Source: Methylomarinum sp. Ch1-1
Lineage (GTDB): Bacteria > Pseudomonadota > Gammaproteobacteria > Methylococcales > Methylomonadaceae
NCBI RefSeq assembly: GCF_030717995.2
Contig: NZ_CP157743.1
Location: forward strand, 1,798,001-1,862,000
DNA length: 64,000 nucleotides
Direction of reading: 5' to 3'
Shown: piece after piece, positions 7,963-17,399 of the stretch
Layout: each line of letters begins with the position of its first letter
How positions within the stretch are numbered: the stretch's first letter is position 1
The notes under the pieces: model-generated
What the model saw: the letters and a program-made list of their open reading frames with translations, nothing else
Databases searched by the model: none
Told to the model about the DNA's origin: nothing
Program-made: the position numbers and the translations under genes

Positions 7963-10359
7963 TCATGATTTATTTTCCTTACCGAACTGCTGCTTCAGTG
8001 TGGTGAAATGCTGCAGTTGTTCCTGTACTTTGGCGTTGAATGAATCTTTCGGGAATTCGCCTTGCTCATTGCGCTCGCCGGTTTCCATGTCGGTTAGATA
8101 TTCCAGTGCTTCATTGACGGTTTCGACGGCATAGATATGGAACTGGCCGCTTTTTGCGGCATGCACGACATCCCAGCGCAACATTAGATATTTGATGTTG
8201 CTGGCCGGAATAATCACGCCTTGGGTGCCGGTCAGGCCTTTTTCCTTGCAGATATCGAAAAAGCCTTCGATTTTTTCATTGACGCCGCCAATCGGTTGGG
8301 CCTGTCCCAATTGGTTGACCGATCCGGTGATGGCCAGGTCCTGGCGCAAGGGCACATCGGCAAGTGACGATAAGATCACACATAACTCCGCCATCGAAGC
8401 GCTATCGCCTTCGACATGACCGTAGGATTGTTCGAACACCAGACTGGCGGCGAGCGAGAACGGGGTCTTGCGGGCGTATCGGGAAGCGATGAAACTGGAC
8501 AGGATCAGCACCCCTTTCGAATGAATAGGGCCGCCCAGTTCGGTTTCCTTCTCGATGTCGACGACCTTGCCGTTGCCTAGGCGGGTCGTCGCGGTGATGC
8601 GGGAGGGTTGTCCGAACATGAATTCGCCCAGCTGTATTACCGACAAACCGTTGACTTGACCGACCACGCGGTTTTCGGTGTCGATCATTACGGTGCCGCG
8701 ATGGATGTTTTCATAGATTTTTTCGCGCATTTTATCGAGGCGGTGAATCTTATGTTCGATCGCCTGTTGCACATCGCTGTTGGCGATGATGTCGTGACCA
8801 TGAAACTTCGCCCAGTAATCGGCTTCGGTTAGCAAATCCTTGACGCTGCGCAGATGAGTGGATAGTTTTTCCGCATCGCCGGTCAGGCGAGCGCTTTGCT
8901 CGATGAGTCTGGCGACGGCTTGCGGACTGAGGGGGCGCAACTTTTCCCGTCTGGCCAGGGTCGCCAGCAAACGGGCGTATTCCAGCTCGCTGTCTGCGCG
9001 GTTCAGGCTGTCATCGAAGTCGGCGGCGACTTTAAACAGGTCCTGAAACTCCGGGTCATACATGTTGAGTAAATAATAAATGATAGGGTCGCCGTAGATA
9101 ATCAGTTTCAGCTCCAGCGGAATCGGTTCCGGTTCCAACGAAGAGGCGCTGACCAGGCTGAGAGAGCGTTCCAATGACTCAATGCGAATCTCGCCGGATT
9201 GCAAGACCCTTTTCAGACATTCCCAGGCATAAGGCTGCATCAGTACCTTACGGGCGTCGAGAATAAGATAGCCGCCATTGGCCCGGTGCAGCGCGCCGGG
9301 TTTGATCATCGTGAAATCGGTGACCAACGCCCCCATGTAAGCTTGATGTTCGACTCGTCCCAGCAGATTGGCGTAGTTGGGGTGGTCTTCCAACACCACC
9401 GGTGCGGATTTGCGATCTCCGTTGGAGATGATCAAGTTGACATGATAGCGCTTGAACGGATTGGCTTCCTGGGGCGGTTCCATGAAAGGCAGTACCATTT
9501 GTTCACGATGGGGGATGAAATCGCGAACATGCTTCAGGATATCGGTATCGACGTCGTCCAGGTAGCTGAGCACCTGAGGGTGATCGGCGTATTTTTGTTT
9601 CAGTTCCCGGATGGAATGATTGACCGCTAACGCAGCGACTTCCCGGTTGAGATTCTGCAGCTTGCGTTTGGTTTCCTTGCGCCAGGCCGGAAATTTCTTC
9701 AACAATTTCTGCAGACGCTGCTGCAACTCGAGTATGCTTTGCTGGTATTTTTGCTGTTCCTCTTTATCCAGTTTGTTGAACTGTTCCGAATTGATGATGT
9801 TGTCTTTGTCGTCGACCGGGGCGAAGGCATAGCCGGTCGGGGTTTCCGTCAGGATGATGCGGGCTTTGCTGGCTTCGTCACGCAGCTGATTGATTTCCTG
9901 CAGTTCGCGTTTGCGGTATGCTTCCTCGATTTCCTCGGTTCTGGAGCGATATTCATCGCCATCGAAGGCGGCGGGGATCGCGACGCTGAGTTCATCGATC
10001 AACTGTTCCATATCCTCTTGAAATTCCTTGCCCTTGCCGGAAGCGAACTCAATGGCATTGGGCTTGGCCTGGGCGCTGAAGTTGTTGACGTAACACCAGT
10101 CCGACGGCGCCGGATGCTCGCTGGCCTCCTGATTGAGCAGGTGTTGAATGGTCGTCAGCTTGCCGGTGCCGGACGGCGCCAGGGCGAATACATTGTAGCC
10201 GCGTTGGTCAATTCTGATGCCGAATTGAATCGAGTCGATGGCGCGGTCCTGACCCAGAAAAATATCGACGTCTTCTAGCTCTTCGGTACTCTTGAAATGG
10301 AAATTTTCGACATTACAGGGTTTATAGAGTTGATTTGCATCCAGCGCTTGTTTTTTCAT
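7963..10359 (-). CDS. Lon-like ATP-dependent protease (AAA + S16 domains)
   Basis: 798 residues. The N-terminal region holds an AAA module with a P-loop PSGTGKLTT near 62-70 (Leu follows the Lys where Thr/Ser is usual) split by a long charged coiled-coil insert (about 150-260). The C-terminal S16 protease domain has the catalytic Ser in EGDSASMAEL (about 652) and the Lys in IGGVNEKIEG (about 697), so the Ser-Lys dyad is intact. This is the layout of the Lon-related group exemplified by E. coli YcbZ, cytoplasmic and distinct from housekeeping LonA. It stands alone on the minus strand. Confidence 0.88.
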   Translation of the reverse strand: MKKQALDANQLYKPCNVENFHFKSTEELEDVDIFLGQDRAIDSIQFGIRIDQRGYNVFALAPSGTGKLTTIQHLLNQEASEHPAPSDWCYVNNFSAQAKPNAIEFASGKGKEFQEDMEQLIDELSVAIPAAFDGDEYRSRTEEIEEAYRKRELQEINQLRDEASKARIILTETPTGYAFAPVDDKDNIINSEQFNKLDKEEQQKYQQSILELQQRLQKLLKKFPAWRKETKRKLQNLNREVAALAVNHSIRELKQKYADHPQVLSYLDDVDTDILKHVRDFIPHREQMVLPFMEPPQEANPFKRYHVNLIISNGDRKSAPVVLEDHPNYANLLGRVEHQAYMGALVTDFTMIKPGALHRANGGYLILDARKVLMQPYAWECLKRVLQSGEIRIESLERSLSLVSASSLEPEPIPLELKLIIYGDPIIYYLLNMYDPEFQDLFKVAADFDDSLNRADSELEYARLLATLARREKLRPLSPQAVARLIEQSARLTGDAEKLSTHLRSVKDLLTEADYWAKFHGHDIIANSDVQQAIEHKIHRLDKMREKIYENIHRGTVMIDTENRVVGQVNGLSVIQLGEFMFGQPSRITATTRLGNGKVVDIEKETELGGPIHSKGVLILSSFIASRYARKTPFSLAASLVFEQSYGHVEGDSASMAELCVILSSLADVPLRQDLAITGSVNQLGQAQPIGGVNEKIEGFFDICKEKGLTGTQGVIIPASNIKYLMLRWDVVHAAKSGQFHIYAVETVNEALEYLTDMETGERNEQGEFPKDSFNAKVQEQLQHFTTLKQQFGKENKS

Positions 10360-10641
10360 GGTGATTGTCTGAGGTTGGAGTACGGATTCAGCGTGCTTGT
10401 AAAAAATAATAGCATAGGCTAGGGATGGCTGTCTTTGTCAACCATGATGCTGATTGCCTGAACATTAACTGGTGCGTGTAGACAACTTGTTTTTCGCTTA
10501 TGTTTATGGAGGGTCAGTGATGCCCGTGCAGTGAGCAATCAGCAATAAGGTAATGGTCATTTTCATATTTTAAGGTAGTCCTAAGCTTACTTATCTACAC
10601 TTCGCCGCCAGTATTTATGATGAAATTTAACTGCGTTTATT

Positions 10642-12210
10642 AACTGAAGTTTCCTAAAAACGCCTCAAGCCACCATGCGTAACAACACCGCGACCAGCGA
10701 ATTTTTCATGGGATTGGTGGGTTTATGGCAAAGCCTATCAAAATCTTCACTCAGTGAGGCTTCGGCGATGAGGCGCCGGACATCGGAAAAGGCGAAACTC
10801 GTCCGCCCCTTGACCTTGTGCCGACGTTGCGGATCCGCTTTGATGCGATCGGCGTACATCCAGGTGACCGTGGTGGCCATCATACAGAAATGCAGGTGGT
10901 TTATCACGGCCTGGGCATTCCGGCTCTGGCATTTTTGACTGCCAATGTCTTGCTTGAGTTCTTTAAAGCCGGACTCGATCTTCCAGCGAGCGCCATAATA
11001 TTCGATGACCTGGGTGACCGACAAGTCGAGATCGGTCGTAAACAAGGCGACCCACTGGGTTTTACGAAACACCCACACGACCTTGATGGGGCATTTTAAG
11101 GTCTTCAGCATGACGGTTTTCTCAACCGCCAGTACTTCGCGTACTTTGCCATACAGGTTAACCTGATAGGCAGCAGTTTGCTGCCGGAGCGCGTGCGCTC
11201 GGTCGGTCACGGTCCCCAGACGCTGGCCGTATTTACGGGGGCGTCCGCGTGTCTTGGCATCGGCGGACCGGGCGTCGGGGAGCGCATAGAGCACCTGGTT
11301 GCTGCGCAATCGGGATAACAGGTGAAAACGTTCGCCTACCGTTTGGCGCACCGGCTTCCATAACCCCTGATTCCCAAACCAGCTGTCGGTGACCGCCAGC
11401 ATTGGTGTCGAAGCAAAGTGACCGGCGACGGCGATTAGCAATTCCGCCGCTTGCGTGAGTTTGCTTTGAAACGGCGCGACTTGGCCTTTGATTTTGGCGG
11501 TTTCCTTTTGTTCGGCGATCATGTGACGGGGTAAGTAAAAACGAAAGCCCAAAAACAAACAGGCCCAACGACCTTTGACCTGCTTCAGTAAGCCGATCGA
11601 CACCACATTTTGCGCCCAGGGGTAACGGCTTTGATTCGCTTTGGCGGCATGATCGAAAATCGACGCGCAGCCGAAAATGTGTTGACCCACTTTGAGGTTG
11701 ATAAAATCGTCCAAGCCAATCAATAAGCGGCCATCGGTCGTGGGGGACGGAATCAATCCCCACAGCGTCGTCCAAAGCCTTTCCCAGGGCAGTGTCGACG
11801 AAGCCATGAAGGTATAGAACCGCTTTTGCTTAATCTCGATCCCGAACAAAGTCTCCAAGGCCCGCCATAAATTAGACGACATCGATGAGGTAAACGGAAC
11901 AATCACGGCGAGCAGCGTGTAGACAAACAAAGAAGCTCGCTCCCGTCCCAGATCAGTCTCGGAAAAATGGGCTTGGAGAGGGCGGAGAAGATCGCGTAAA
12001 ATGAACATGAATGAGGCCCTTTTGTTTGTGTAATCAATGATTTAGAAACCAATATTATACTACAAAAGGCGACCTCATTCACCCATAAGCTATTGTTTTT
12101 AATGAGATTCGGCATAGCCTAACAATCAATATTAGAGCCGGCTAATGTTTAAGCTGAATATTAGCATTATCTGATATTCCTTGCCCTCAAAAAATTGGGA
12201 AACTTCAGTT
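10642..12210 (-). mobile_element. Insertion sequence, IS4-type, intact
   Basis: 13-bp perfect terminal inverted repeats, AACTGAAGTTTCC (10642-10654) and GGAAACTTCAGTT (12198-12210), enclose one full-length transposase gene on the minus strand. Total 1569 bp. I see no convincing target duplication. A 357-bp remnant of the same family lies at 59804-60160. Confidence 0.88.
10665..12008 (-). CDS. IS4-type DDE transposase
   Basis: 447 residues, uninterrupted. DDE residues are suggested by GLDDFINL (about 105), AVTDSWFG (about 205) and the IS4 signature Y-(2)-R-(3)-E-(6)-K in YGARWKIESGFKELK (about 340-354). Basic and Trp/Arg-rich throughout, as usual for such enzymes. Because gene and ends are intact, the copy may still be active. 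I cannot name the exact IS from sequence alone. Confidence 0.9.
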   Translation of the reverse strand: MFILRDLLRPLQAHFSETDLGRERASLFVYTLLAVIVPFTSSMSSNLWRALETLFGIEIKQKRFYTFMASSTLPWERLWTTLWGLIPSPTTDGRLLIGLDDFINLKVGQHIFGCASIFDHAAKANQSRYPWAQNVVSIGLLKQVKGRWACLFLGFRFYLPRHMIAEQKETAKIKGQVAPFQSKLTQAAELLIAVAGHFASTPMLAVTDSWFGNQGLWKPVRQTVGERFHLLSRLRSNQVLYALPDARSADAKTRGRPRKYGQRLGTVTDRAHALRQQTAAYQVNLYGKVREVLAVEKTVMLKTLKCPIKVVWVFRKTQWVALFTTDLDLSVTQVIEYYGARWKIESGFKELKQDIGSQKCQSRNAQAVINHLHFCMMATTVTWMYADRIKADPQRRHKVKGRTSFAFSDVRRLIAEASLSEDFDRLCHKPTNPMKNSLVAVLLRMVA

Positions 12211-12636
12211 CATTCATTAGTAAGGTCATTGATGTCTTTATAGGGATGTCGATACACGGCTTTCGGTCTAGCATTGAGTACGTGCATCTCTGTGTGGCCT
12301 AGTAGTCATTTTATATATGACGAGTACTCGGCAGGCGCCATCTATTCGCGGTTTGAGCATTTTTGAACGCCAAACAGGAAATGCTGCGGTAGGTGCGGAT
12401 TTATTCGCATTGCGCGGCTAAATCTGCAGCTACTTTCACAATGGCCGACAGAATAATATTGGCTATGTACTAGATTTTAGCCGCCGTCTCCGCAAAACGG
12501 TTATTAGCCGAACATTCATTGCAAAGTGCGAAAATTCTCACATAAAAAATCCCACAGCCGTAGATACGTCACAGTTTAATTTCTGCGCAAAACTAGACTA
12601 GTCATTAACGAATAGCAATCTTCCAGGAGAAAGATT
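12211..12636. other. Gap upstream of the metalloprotease gene
   Basis: 426 bp from the IS end to the protease start. No gene, RNA gene or clear repeat is seen. The last 60 bases are AT-rich and carry an AGGAGA ribosome site at 12625-12630 for the protease. Confidence 0.5.
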
Positions 12637-14853
12637 ATGAAATACAATAAATCGATCACGGCAGCCTTTATCATGACTGCTATGATGCCGGTGGTTCAAA
12701 CACCTGCCATAGCAGGTGATGCGCCGCAATTAATTGGCCAAAATCATGCGCAGAATGGTCGATCAGCGCCCGAATTATTCGATGATATAGGCGTTGATCA
12801 AACGTCTCATATAAGTCTACCAGCTAAAGCGGTAGCAGCAAGAAATCGTGCGGTTCAGGTTCATACCGATTTAATGTGGTCGGATGCATTGACATTAACA
12901 TTGTTTGACGATGTTGTGGTGACTGCGGTTCGTGATCGGCTGATCGATAAAGTCAAAGGCAGTACCACTTGGATTGGTCATGTGGAAGGTGAGCTGGATA
13001 GCGCAGTCTTTCTGACAATCAGAGGGCGTACGATGTCCGGCACAGTACGCATTGGAGAAGACCTATACGAAATCAATTTTCGGGGTAATAATCTGCATGA
13101 AATTACTAAAATTGATCCGGGCAAGAATCCTAATTTCGATGATGATGCTAAAAGCGTAGAAGACTTTATTGCCGCAGGAGGAGAAATCGATAGCGCGACA
13201 TCTTCCGAGCCATTAGCGGCGAATGCCGAAACAAATGCCGGGACGGTCATTGATGTCATGGTTGTTTATACACCTAACGCGCGCGCCAATGCCTCCGGGC
13301 AAAGCGGTATTGAAGCCAAAATAATCAATGCGGTCGCCATGGCTAACCAAGCTTATCTCAACAGTCAGATCGATATGCAAATAAACCTGGTGCATATGGC
13401 CGAGGTTAGTTATACAGAAAGCGGTTCAATGTCGACCAGTCTACAGGATATTACCGGCACCAGTGATGGAAAAATGGATGCCGTGCATTCATTACGCAAT
13501 CAATACGGGGCGGATCAGGTCGTGCTGATCACAACCGACACCAGCGCATGCGGAACGGGTTATTTGATGAGTAACCCCAGTACTTCCTTTGCGCCTTATG
13601 CTTTCAGCATTGTCCATGATGATTCCCGATATTCTTGTTTATCCAACCATACTCTAGCGCATGAGTTGGGGCATAACCAAGGTGATCACCATGACAGAAG
13701 CAATGCCAGCACATCCGGCGCCTACGAATACTCCTACGGCTACCGCTTATGCGAAACCGGAGGCTTTAGGACCGTGATGTCATACAGTTGCAGCGGCGGC
13801 GTTCGCGTAGGCCATTTTTCCAATCCCAACGTTATTTATAATGGCGAATATACCGGCACCAGCGCCGATGATAACGCCCGTTCCATGTCGAATACTAAGG
13901 CGATCGTTGCGGCATTCCGCGGTAGCGTCGACACTTCAACGCCAACGGCTCCCAGTAATTTGACGGCATCGGCATTGTCGGATACGGAAATCGTCATTAA
14001 CTGGGCCGATAATTCGAATAACGAAACAGGATTCAGGTTGGAAAGATCGGCGGACAGTGTTAATTGGGCTGAAGTTGCCGTTGTGGACAGCAATGTCAGC
14101 AGCTTTACCGATAACGGTCTGGTTGCGGAAACCACTTATCAATATCGGGCGAGGGCTTATAACAGTAACGGCAACTCAAATTATTCCAACATCGGCAGCG
14201 CCACAACCGATGCGACGGTCGTGGAAACTTGTATTCATAACGCCCCATCGCTAACGTTGGCGCCGACCTCAGTGTACAGCCAGGCAGGTGCGAGCATCAC
14301 ATTTGATGTATCGCTGACTAATGGGGATAGCTCGGTTTGTGGCGTGACGACTTTCACCCTGACAAGCAGTGATGGTGCGACACTCGGTTCTTATTCTCTG
14401 AGCGCCGGCAGTTACATCAACACCTCATGGTCGACTAACGCTCCTCTGGCAGACGGCATCGCGACCAAATCGGTGACTGCGACGGCGGCAGAGCATAACG
14501 ACGTTACCCAATCGGCCACGATTATTGTCGATGGCACGGCGCCGACCGCACCTGCTAATGTTACGGCGGCCGAGAAAAGGAAAAACCAGGTCGCTATTTC
14601 CTGGAATTCGTCGACTGATTCCGGATCTGGTTTGGATCACTATGCTGTGATGCGGGACGGGGTATTGATTGCGGAGACCGGCAGTACGAACTATAACGAT
14701 AAACCGGGCAGCGGCACGTTTACCTATACCGTAACAGCCTTTGATAAAGTCGGTAACGCCCAAAGCAGTACGACTTCCATTACCGTCGGCAACAGTTCTG
14801 GAGGTGGAAGCAATAAAGGCGGCGGAAAAGGGAATAACGACAAAAAGAAATAA
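12637..14853 (+). CDS. Secreted zinc metalloprotease with fibronectin III domains
   Basis: 738 residues with a signal peptide (cleavage likely after about 26, PAIA). A propeptide-like region reaches about 200. The catalytic domain has the extended zinc motif HELGHNQGDHH (about 342-352) and a Met-turn VMSYSC (about 382), as in reprolysin-like metzincins (M12B-type). Two fibronectin type III-like domains follow (about 432-525 and 632-722), separated by an Ig-like segment, then a Gly/Lys tail. Extracellular proteolysis is the likely role. It has no PEP-CTERM tail although it neighbours two PEP-CTERM genes. Confidence 0.85.
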   Translation: MKYNKSITAAFIMTAMMPVVQTPAIAGDAPQLIGQNHAQNGRSAPELFDDIGVDQTSHISLPAKAVAARNRAVQVHTDLMWSDALTLTLFDDVVVTAVRDRLIDKVKGSTTWIGHVEGELDSAVFLTIRGRTMSGTVRIGEDLYEINFRGNNLHEITKIDPGKNPNFDDDAKSVEDFIAAGGEIDSATSSEPLAANAETNAGTVIDVMVVYTPNARANASGQSGIEAKIINAVAMANQAYLNSQIDMQINLVHMAEVSYTESGSMSTSLQDITGTSDGKMDAVHSLRNQYGADQVVLITTDTSACGTGYLMSNPSTSFAPYAFSIVHDDSRYSCLSNHTLAHELGHNQGDHHDRSNASTSGAYEYSYGYRLCETGGFRTVMSYSCSGGVRVGHFSNPNVIYNGEYTGTSADDNARSMSNTKAIVAAFRGSVDTSTPTAPSNLTASALSDTEIVINWADNSNNETGFRLERSADSVNWAEVAVVDSNVSSFTDNGLVAETTYQYRARAYNSNGNSNYSNIGSATTDATVVETCIHNAPSLTLAPTSVYSQAGASITFDVSLTNGDSSVCGVTTFTLTSSDGATLGSYSLSAGSYINTSWSTNAPLADGIATKSVTATAAEHNDVTQSATIIVDGTAPTAPANVTAAEKRKNQVAISWNSSTDSGSGLDHYAVMRDGVLIAETGSTNYNDKPGSGTFTYTVTAFDKVGNAQSSTTSITVGNSSGGGSNKGGGKGNNDKKK

Positions 14854-14871
14854 AGAGTTAAGTTGTTATTG

Positions 14872-14899
14872 AAAAGGGCGCTTTGGGCGCCCTTTTTTA
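14872..14899. terminator. Bidirectional terminator
   Basis: GGGCGC (14876-14881), loop TTTGG, GCGCCC (14887-14892), then TTTTTT. An A run on the left gives the mirror terminator. It sits between convergent genes and serves the metalloprotease (+) and the PEP-CTERM gene (-). Confidence 0.85.
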
Positions 14900-14922
14900 T
14901 TGCAACAGGAATGACAATTCAA

Positions 14923-15654
14923 TCAACTTTTCTTACGTGCTGCGGTATAAAAGCCTAGCAAGCCAATTCCCATTAACCACAGTGATGCAGGTTCTGGCAC
15001 GGTATCATTTGGATTATCAGGCGGATTATCGGGCTGTTGGATATCTCCCACCCAAGTCGACAAGTGGGAAATACTGGCGGGATTGTCTGGATTGGTACAT
15101 GTATCATTGCCGGTGCATCTAAAGTCGATTATGAAACGGCCGCTCCCAAAACCTTCATAGAATGCGTCAGCGAGTAAAACGATGTCGTCAAAATAGTATT
15201 CAACCAGGCCGTGTGAGGCTTTAGTGACAAAATTAAAGTCTAATGATACTGGGACATCTTCTGGATCAGTGAAGTCATATGTCCAATCAAACTGAAATGA
15301 ATCCGTCGCTCCGTTTGTATCAGTTGCTGTTAAAGAGAATGATAGGTCTCCAAACTCTGTAGCGACTGTCTTATTGTCTGAAGATTGAGTAGCGTAATCA
15401 TATTTCGCGGCTTCGATCCAGGTTCCAGTAAAACCCGTCCAATCGGTTTTTAACGTAATGGCGTTATTTCCGGAATCGTTTCCACTGGTAGGCCCGTTAC
15501 AGGCATCGGCGCTAGATTCGACCAATGAGGTGCCGCTGGGGGCATTAACGCCAAATGTGAAATTGTCTACGCTGCAAGTCGCCGCTTCGACAGCGCCGCT
15601 GAGCAATATGATAGCAAAGGCCGTGCTGCACTTTAGCAATACATTGTTATTCAT
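14923..15654 (-). CDS. PEP-CTERM sorting-signal protein 1
   Basis: 243 residues: signal peptide (about 1-24, ending AVEAA), a beta-rich Asp/Thr-rich body with several Cys (CRTGND-like loop near 182), and a C-terminal PEP-CTERM tripartite tail: PEPASLWLMG, hydrophobic helix, then RKKS. PEP-CTERM proteins are exported, cut by an exosortase and usually end up in extracellular polymer or at the surface. No exosortase is in the window. A second protein of this class follows 490 bp upstream on the same strand with a nearly identical tail. Confidence 0.88.
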   Translation of the reverse strand: MNNNVLLKCSTAFAIILLSGAVEAATCSVDNFTFGVNAPSGTSLVESSADACNGPTSGNDSGNNAITLKTDWTGFTGTWIEAAKYDYATQSSDNKTVATEFGDLSFSLTATDTNGATDSFQFDWTYDFTDPEDVPVSLDFNFVTKASHGLVEYYFDDIVLLADAFYEGFGSGRFIIDFRCTGNDTCTNPDNPASISHLSTWVGDIQQPDNPPDNPNDTVPEPASLWLMGIGLLGFYTAARKKS

Positions 15655-15726
15655 CCTGTTCCTCGTGTTATGGTGCTTATTCCTATTCTTTCCCTATATC
15701 GGGCTAAAACTTCCTCGCCGAATCAA

Positions 15727-15742
15727 AGCACGTTCCATGCCA
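15727..15742 (-). promoter_or_regulatory. Sigma54-like promoter of PEP-CTERM gene 1
   Basis: On the minus strand the sequence reads TGGCATGGAACGTGCT, close to the consensus TGGCAC-N5-TTGCW. The GG and GC pairs are separated by 10 nt, as required for -24/-12 promoters. It lies 73 bp before the start codon. Confidence 0.6.
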
Positions 15743-15827
15743 TGAGATGATATATATTGCTAATACAATCTGTTATTTTTATTAGCGCAGGCGTGAACTT
15801 TTTTAGCTGCACCCGATCGTAAAAAAA

Positions 15828-15844
15828 ACTGACAAGTTGTCGGT
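15828..15844. promoter_or_regulatory. Palindromic activator site candidate 1
   Basis: ACTGACAAGTTGTCGGT, with a perfect GACAA-N-TTGTC core, 86 bp upstream of the sigma54-like promoter. It matches 16 of 17 bases of the site at 17210-17226 upstream of the other PEP-CTERM gene. The spacing suits an enhancer for a sigma54 activator. Confidence 0.6.
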
Positions 15845-16101
15845 GATTTCCTAAAGCATGATATTTGCTAGCAGCATGGCGAAACTTTCATCGTTCTTTG
15901 TAAAGCCACTTGCTTGAGGTAAAGCTAACATTGTTGTTCCGAAGACTGGACGGGGCGCCCTGACGGTCAAAAAAAAGAAACACGTTTATCCCGGCGAGCA
16001 ATGATGCGCTTCACTTCGTTCAGCACATCCTACCCGGCTGCTTGCTATTCTTGCAGCTACGCTGTTTTAGATTTCCGAAGATATGCATAACGGTAGGCAT
16101 A

Positions 16102-16130
16102 AAAAAGGGGCGCATTAAGCGCCCTTTTTA
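16102..16130. terminator. Bidirectional terminator of PEP-CTERM gene 2
   Basis: GGGCGC (16108-16113), loop ATTAA, GCGCCC (16119-16124), flanked by A6 and T5. It lies just after the stop of the minus-strand gene at 16144. Confidence 0.82.
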
Positions 16131-16143
16131 TTGCGAATAGAGA

Positions 16144-16848
16144 CTAATCAGCTTTTTTACGCGATGCTCCATAGAAACCTAGCAAACCAAGTCCCATCAA
16201 CCACAGTGATGCGGGTTCCGGGATAGTCGGCGGATCCTCTGGGTTACCTGGAAATTCTGACCAGTTAGCAGCTAGCAGATCACTGCCTTGACCATTTTGG
16301 CCTAGCTGTTGAAAGCTGACAGCGAGTTGACCTGAATCTTCACCCCCACCAAGACCTCCGCCAGTGCTTGTATCCGTACCGGTCCAAACAGTGAATGAGT
16401 CAATTGAAACGAAATCGAAAGTAAACGTTAATACGTCTTCAGCACCTAGTCTATCAGGAGAGCCGGTTGTTGTATCAGATCCTACATAATCGAATTGGAT
16501 GCCACCGCCGGTGGGTACATATAAGCTCCATGAAGAAGGGGCGAAGTCATATACAGTAAAGTCCAAACCTAATGTTGCATCGATATTCATGCCAAATTCG
16601 TCAATTAACGCTTCTGGATCAGCAGTCGGATCTGACGTATTGGTTAAGGAAGCATAGAATATTGTAAGATCATTTGAGTCCTGTTCTATGATAAATTCAA
16701 AACCATAACTCCCTGAAATATTCGTATCACACCCTGTACCTCCCGGACAGCTATTCGACGCACTGATAAATGCGGATTGGGCGCTACCTGATAACAGCAA
16801 TGTTGACAGAATGATTGCACCTAAATGTATAAATGTTTTAGTGTTCAT
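16144..16848 (-). CDS. PEP-CTERM sorting-signal protein 2
   Basis: 234 residues from the ATG at 16848, preceded by AAGGAGAAAGG; an upstream in-frame ATG at 16869 has no good ribosome site. Signal peptide about 1-26 (ending GSAQSA), an acidic beta-rich body, a Gly-rich stretch (about 165-172) and the tail PEPASLWLMGLGLLGF plus RKKAD. The tail is nearly the same as in the neighbour, so both should use the same exosortase, but the bodies show no obvious similarity. The function of the body is unknown. Confidence 0.87.
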   Translation of the reverse strand: MNTKTFIHLGAIILSTLLLSGSAQSAFISASNSCPGGTGCDTNISGSYGFEFIIEQDSNDLTIFYASLTNTSDPTADPEALIDEFGMNIDATLGLDFTVYDFAPSSWSLYVPTGGGIQFDYVGSDTTTGSPDRLGAEDVLTFTFDFVSIDSFTVWTGTDTSTGGGLGGGEDSGQLAVSFQQLGQNGQGSDLLAANWSEFPGNPEDPPTIPEPASLWLMGLGLLGFYGASRKKAD

Positions 16849-16920
16849 GGCCCTTTCTCCTTCAAACATAAAAATGAGATTTTTTCTCCTTAAAAAATCA
16901 TAAAATTTACTATAGAATGA

Positions 16921-16936
16921 AGCATATTTTGCGCCA
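16921..16936 (-). promoter_or_regulatory. Sigma54-like promoter of PEP-CTERM gene 2
   Basis: On the minus strand TGGCGCAAAATATGCT, with GG and GC 10 nt apart, matching the -24/-12 pattern. It lies 73 bp before the start codon, the same distance as in PEP-CTERM gene 1. Confidence 0.6.
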
Positions 16937-17209
16937 TTTAAATAAAGGCATTAATTTACAATAGCTTATGTTGTTCTGAAATGGATTCGTGAATGTTAAA
17001 CCTAAAAATTTGTAAGAAAAATCGACATATTCGTAGTAGTTGATTGACTTTACTAAAGTCCATTAGGCCATAGACATGACGGGATTTTTCACTGAAATAT
17101 TGTGTTCTTGAATAAGTGATATTGGCTCGTCAGCACCGTTGTTTTCCAGAACTGCCAGAATTTAGTTTTCGATGAGATTTTGGGAGATGAACTGCATTGT
17201 TGCTTTTTC

Positions 17210-17226
17210 ACTGACAAATTGTCGGT
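17210..17226. promoter_or_regulatory. Palindromic activator site candidate 2
   Basis: ACTGACAAATTGTCGGT, 16/17 identical to 15828-15844. It lies 274 bp upstream of its sigma54-like promoter, farther than site 1 but acceptable for an enhancer. Confidence 0.55.
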
Positions 17227-17399
17227 TTTTTTTTGACAATATGGTTTTGCATGTGATGATATGCACAATGATGTATTAGTACATAATGATATCAACGTCA
17301 GTAAGTAAACAGAGATAAATGGCATGACGATATCTAGCACATCAATCATGATTGCGAGGAAATAAAAATTTCTTCTCGTCCATAGTTTAATCTGTTTCT

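Larger units (their letters stand above)
15655..16143. other. Regulatory gap between the PEP-CTERM genes
   Basis: 489 bp without a gene. It holds a sigma54-like promoter (15727-15742), a 17-bp palindrome (15828-15844) and the terminator of the upstream PEP-CTERM gene (16102-16130), all described separately. The middle, 15960-16080, looks like dispersed repeat DNA. Confidence 0.6.
16849..17399. other. AT-rich regulatory gap upstream of PEP-CTERM gene 2
   Basis: 551 bp, clearly AT-rich, no gene. Contains the sigma54-like promoter at 16921-16936, the palindrome at 17210-17226 and an extra half-site TTGACAAT near 17233. The right end should carry the promoter of the small membrane gene at 17400, but none is clear. 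Confidence 0.55.
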
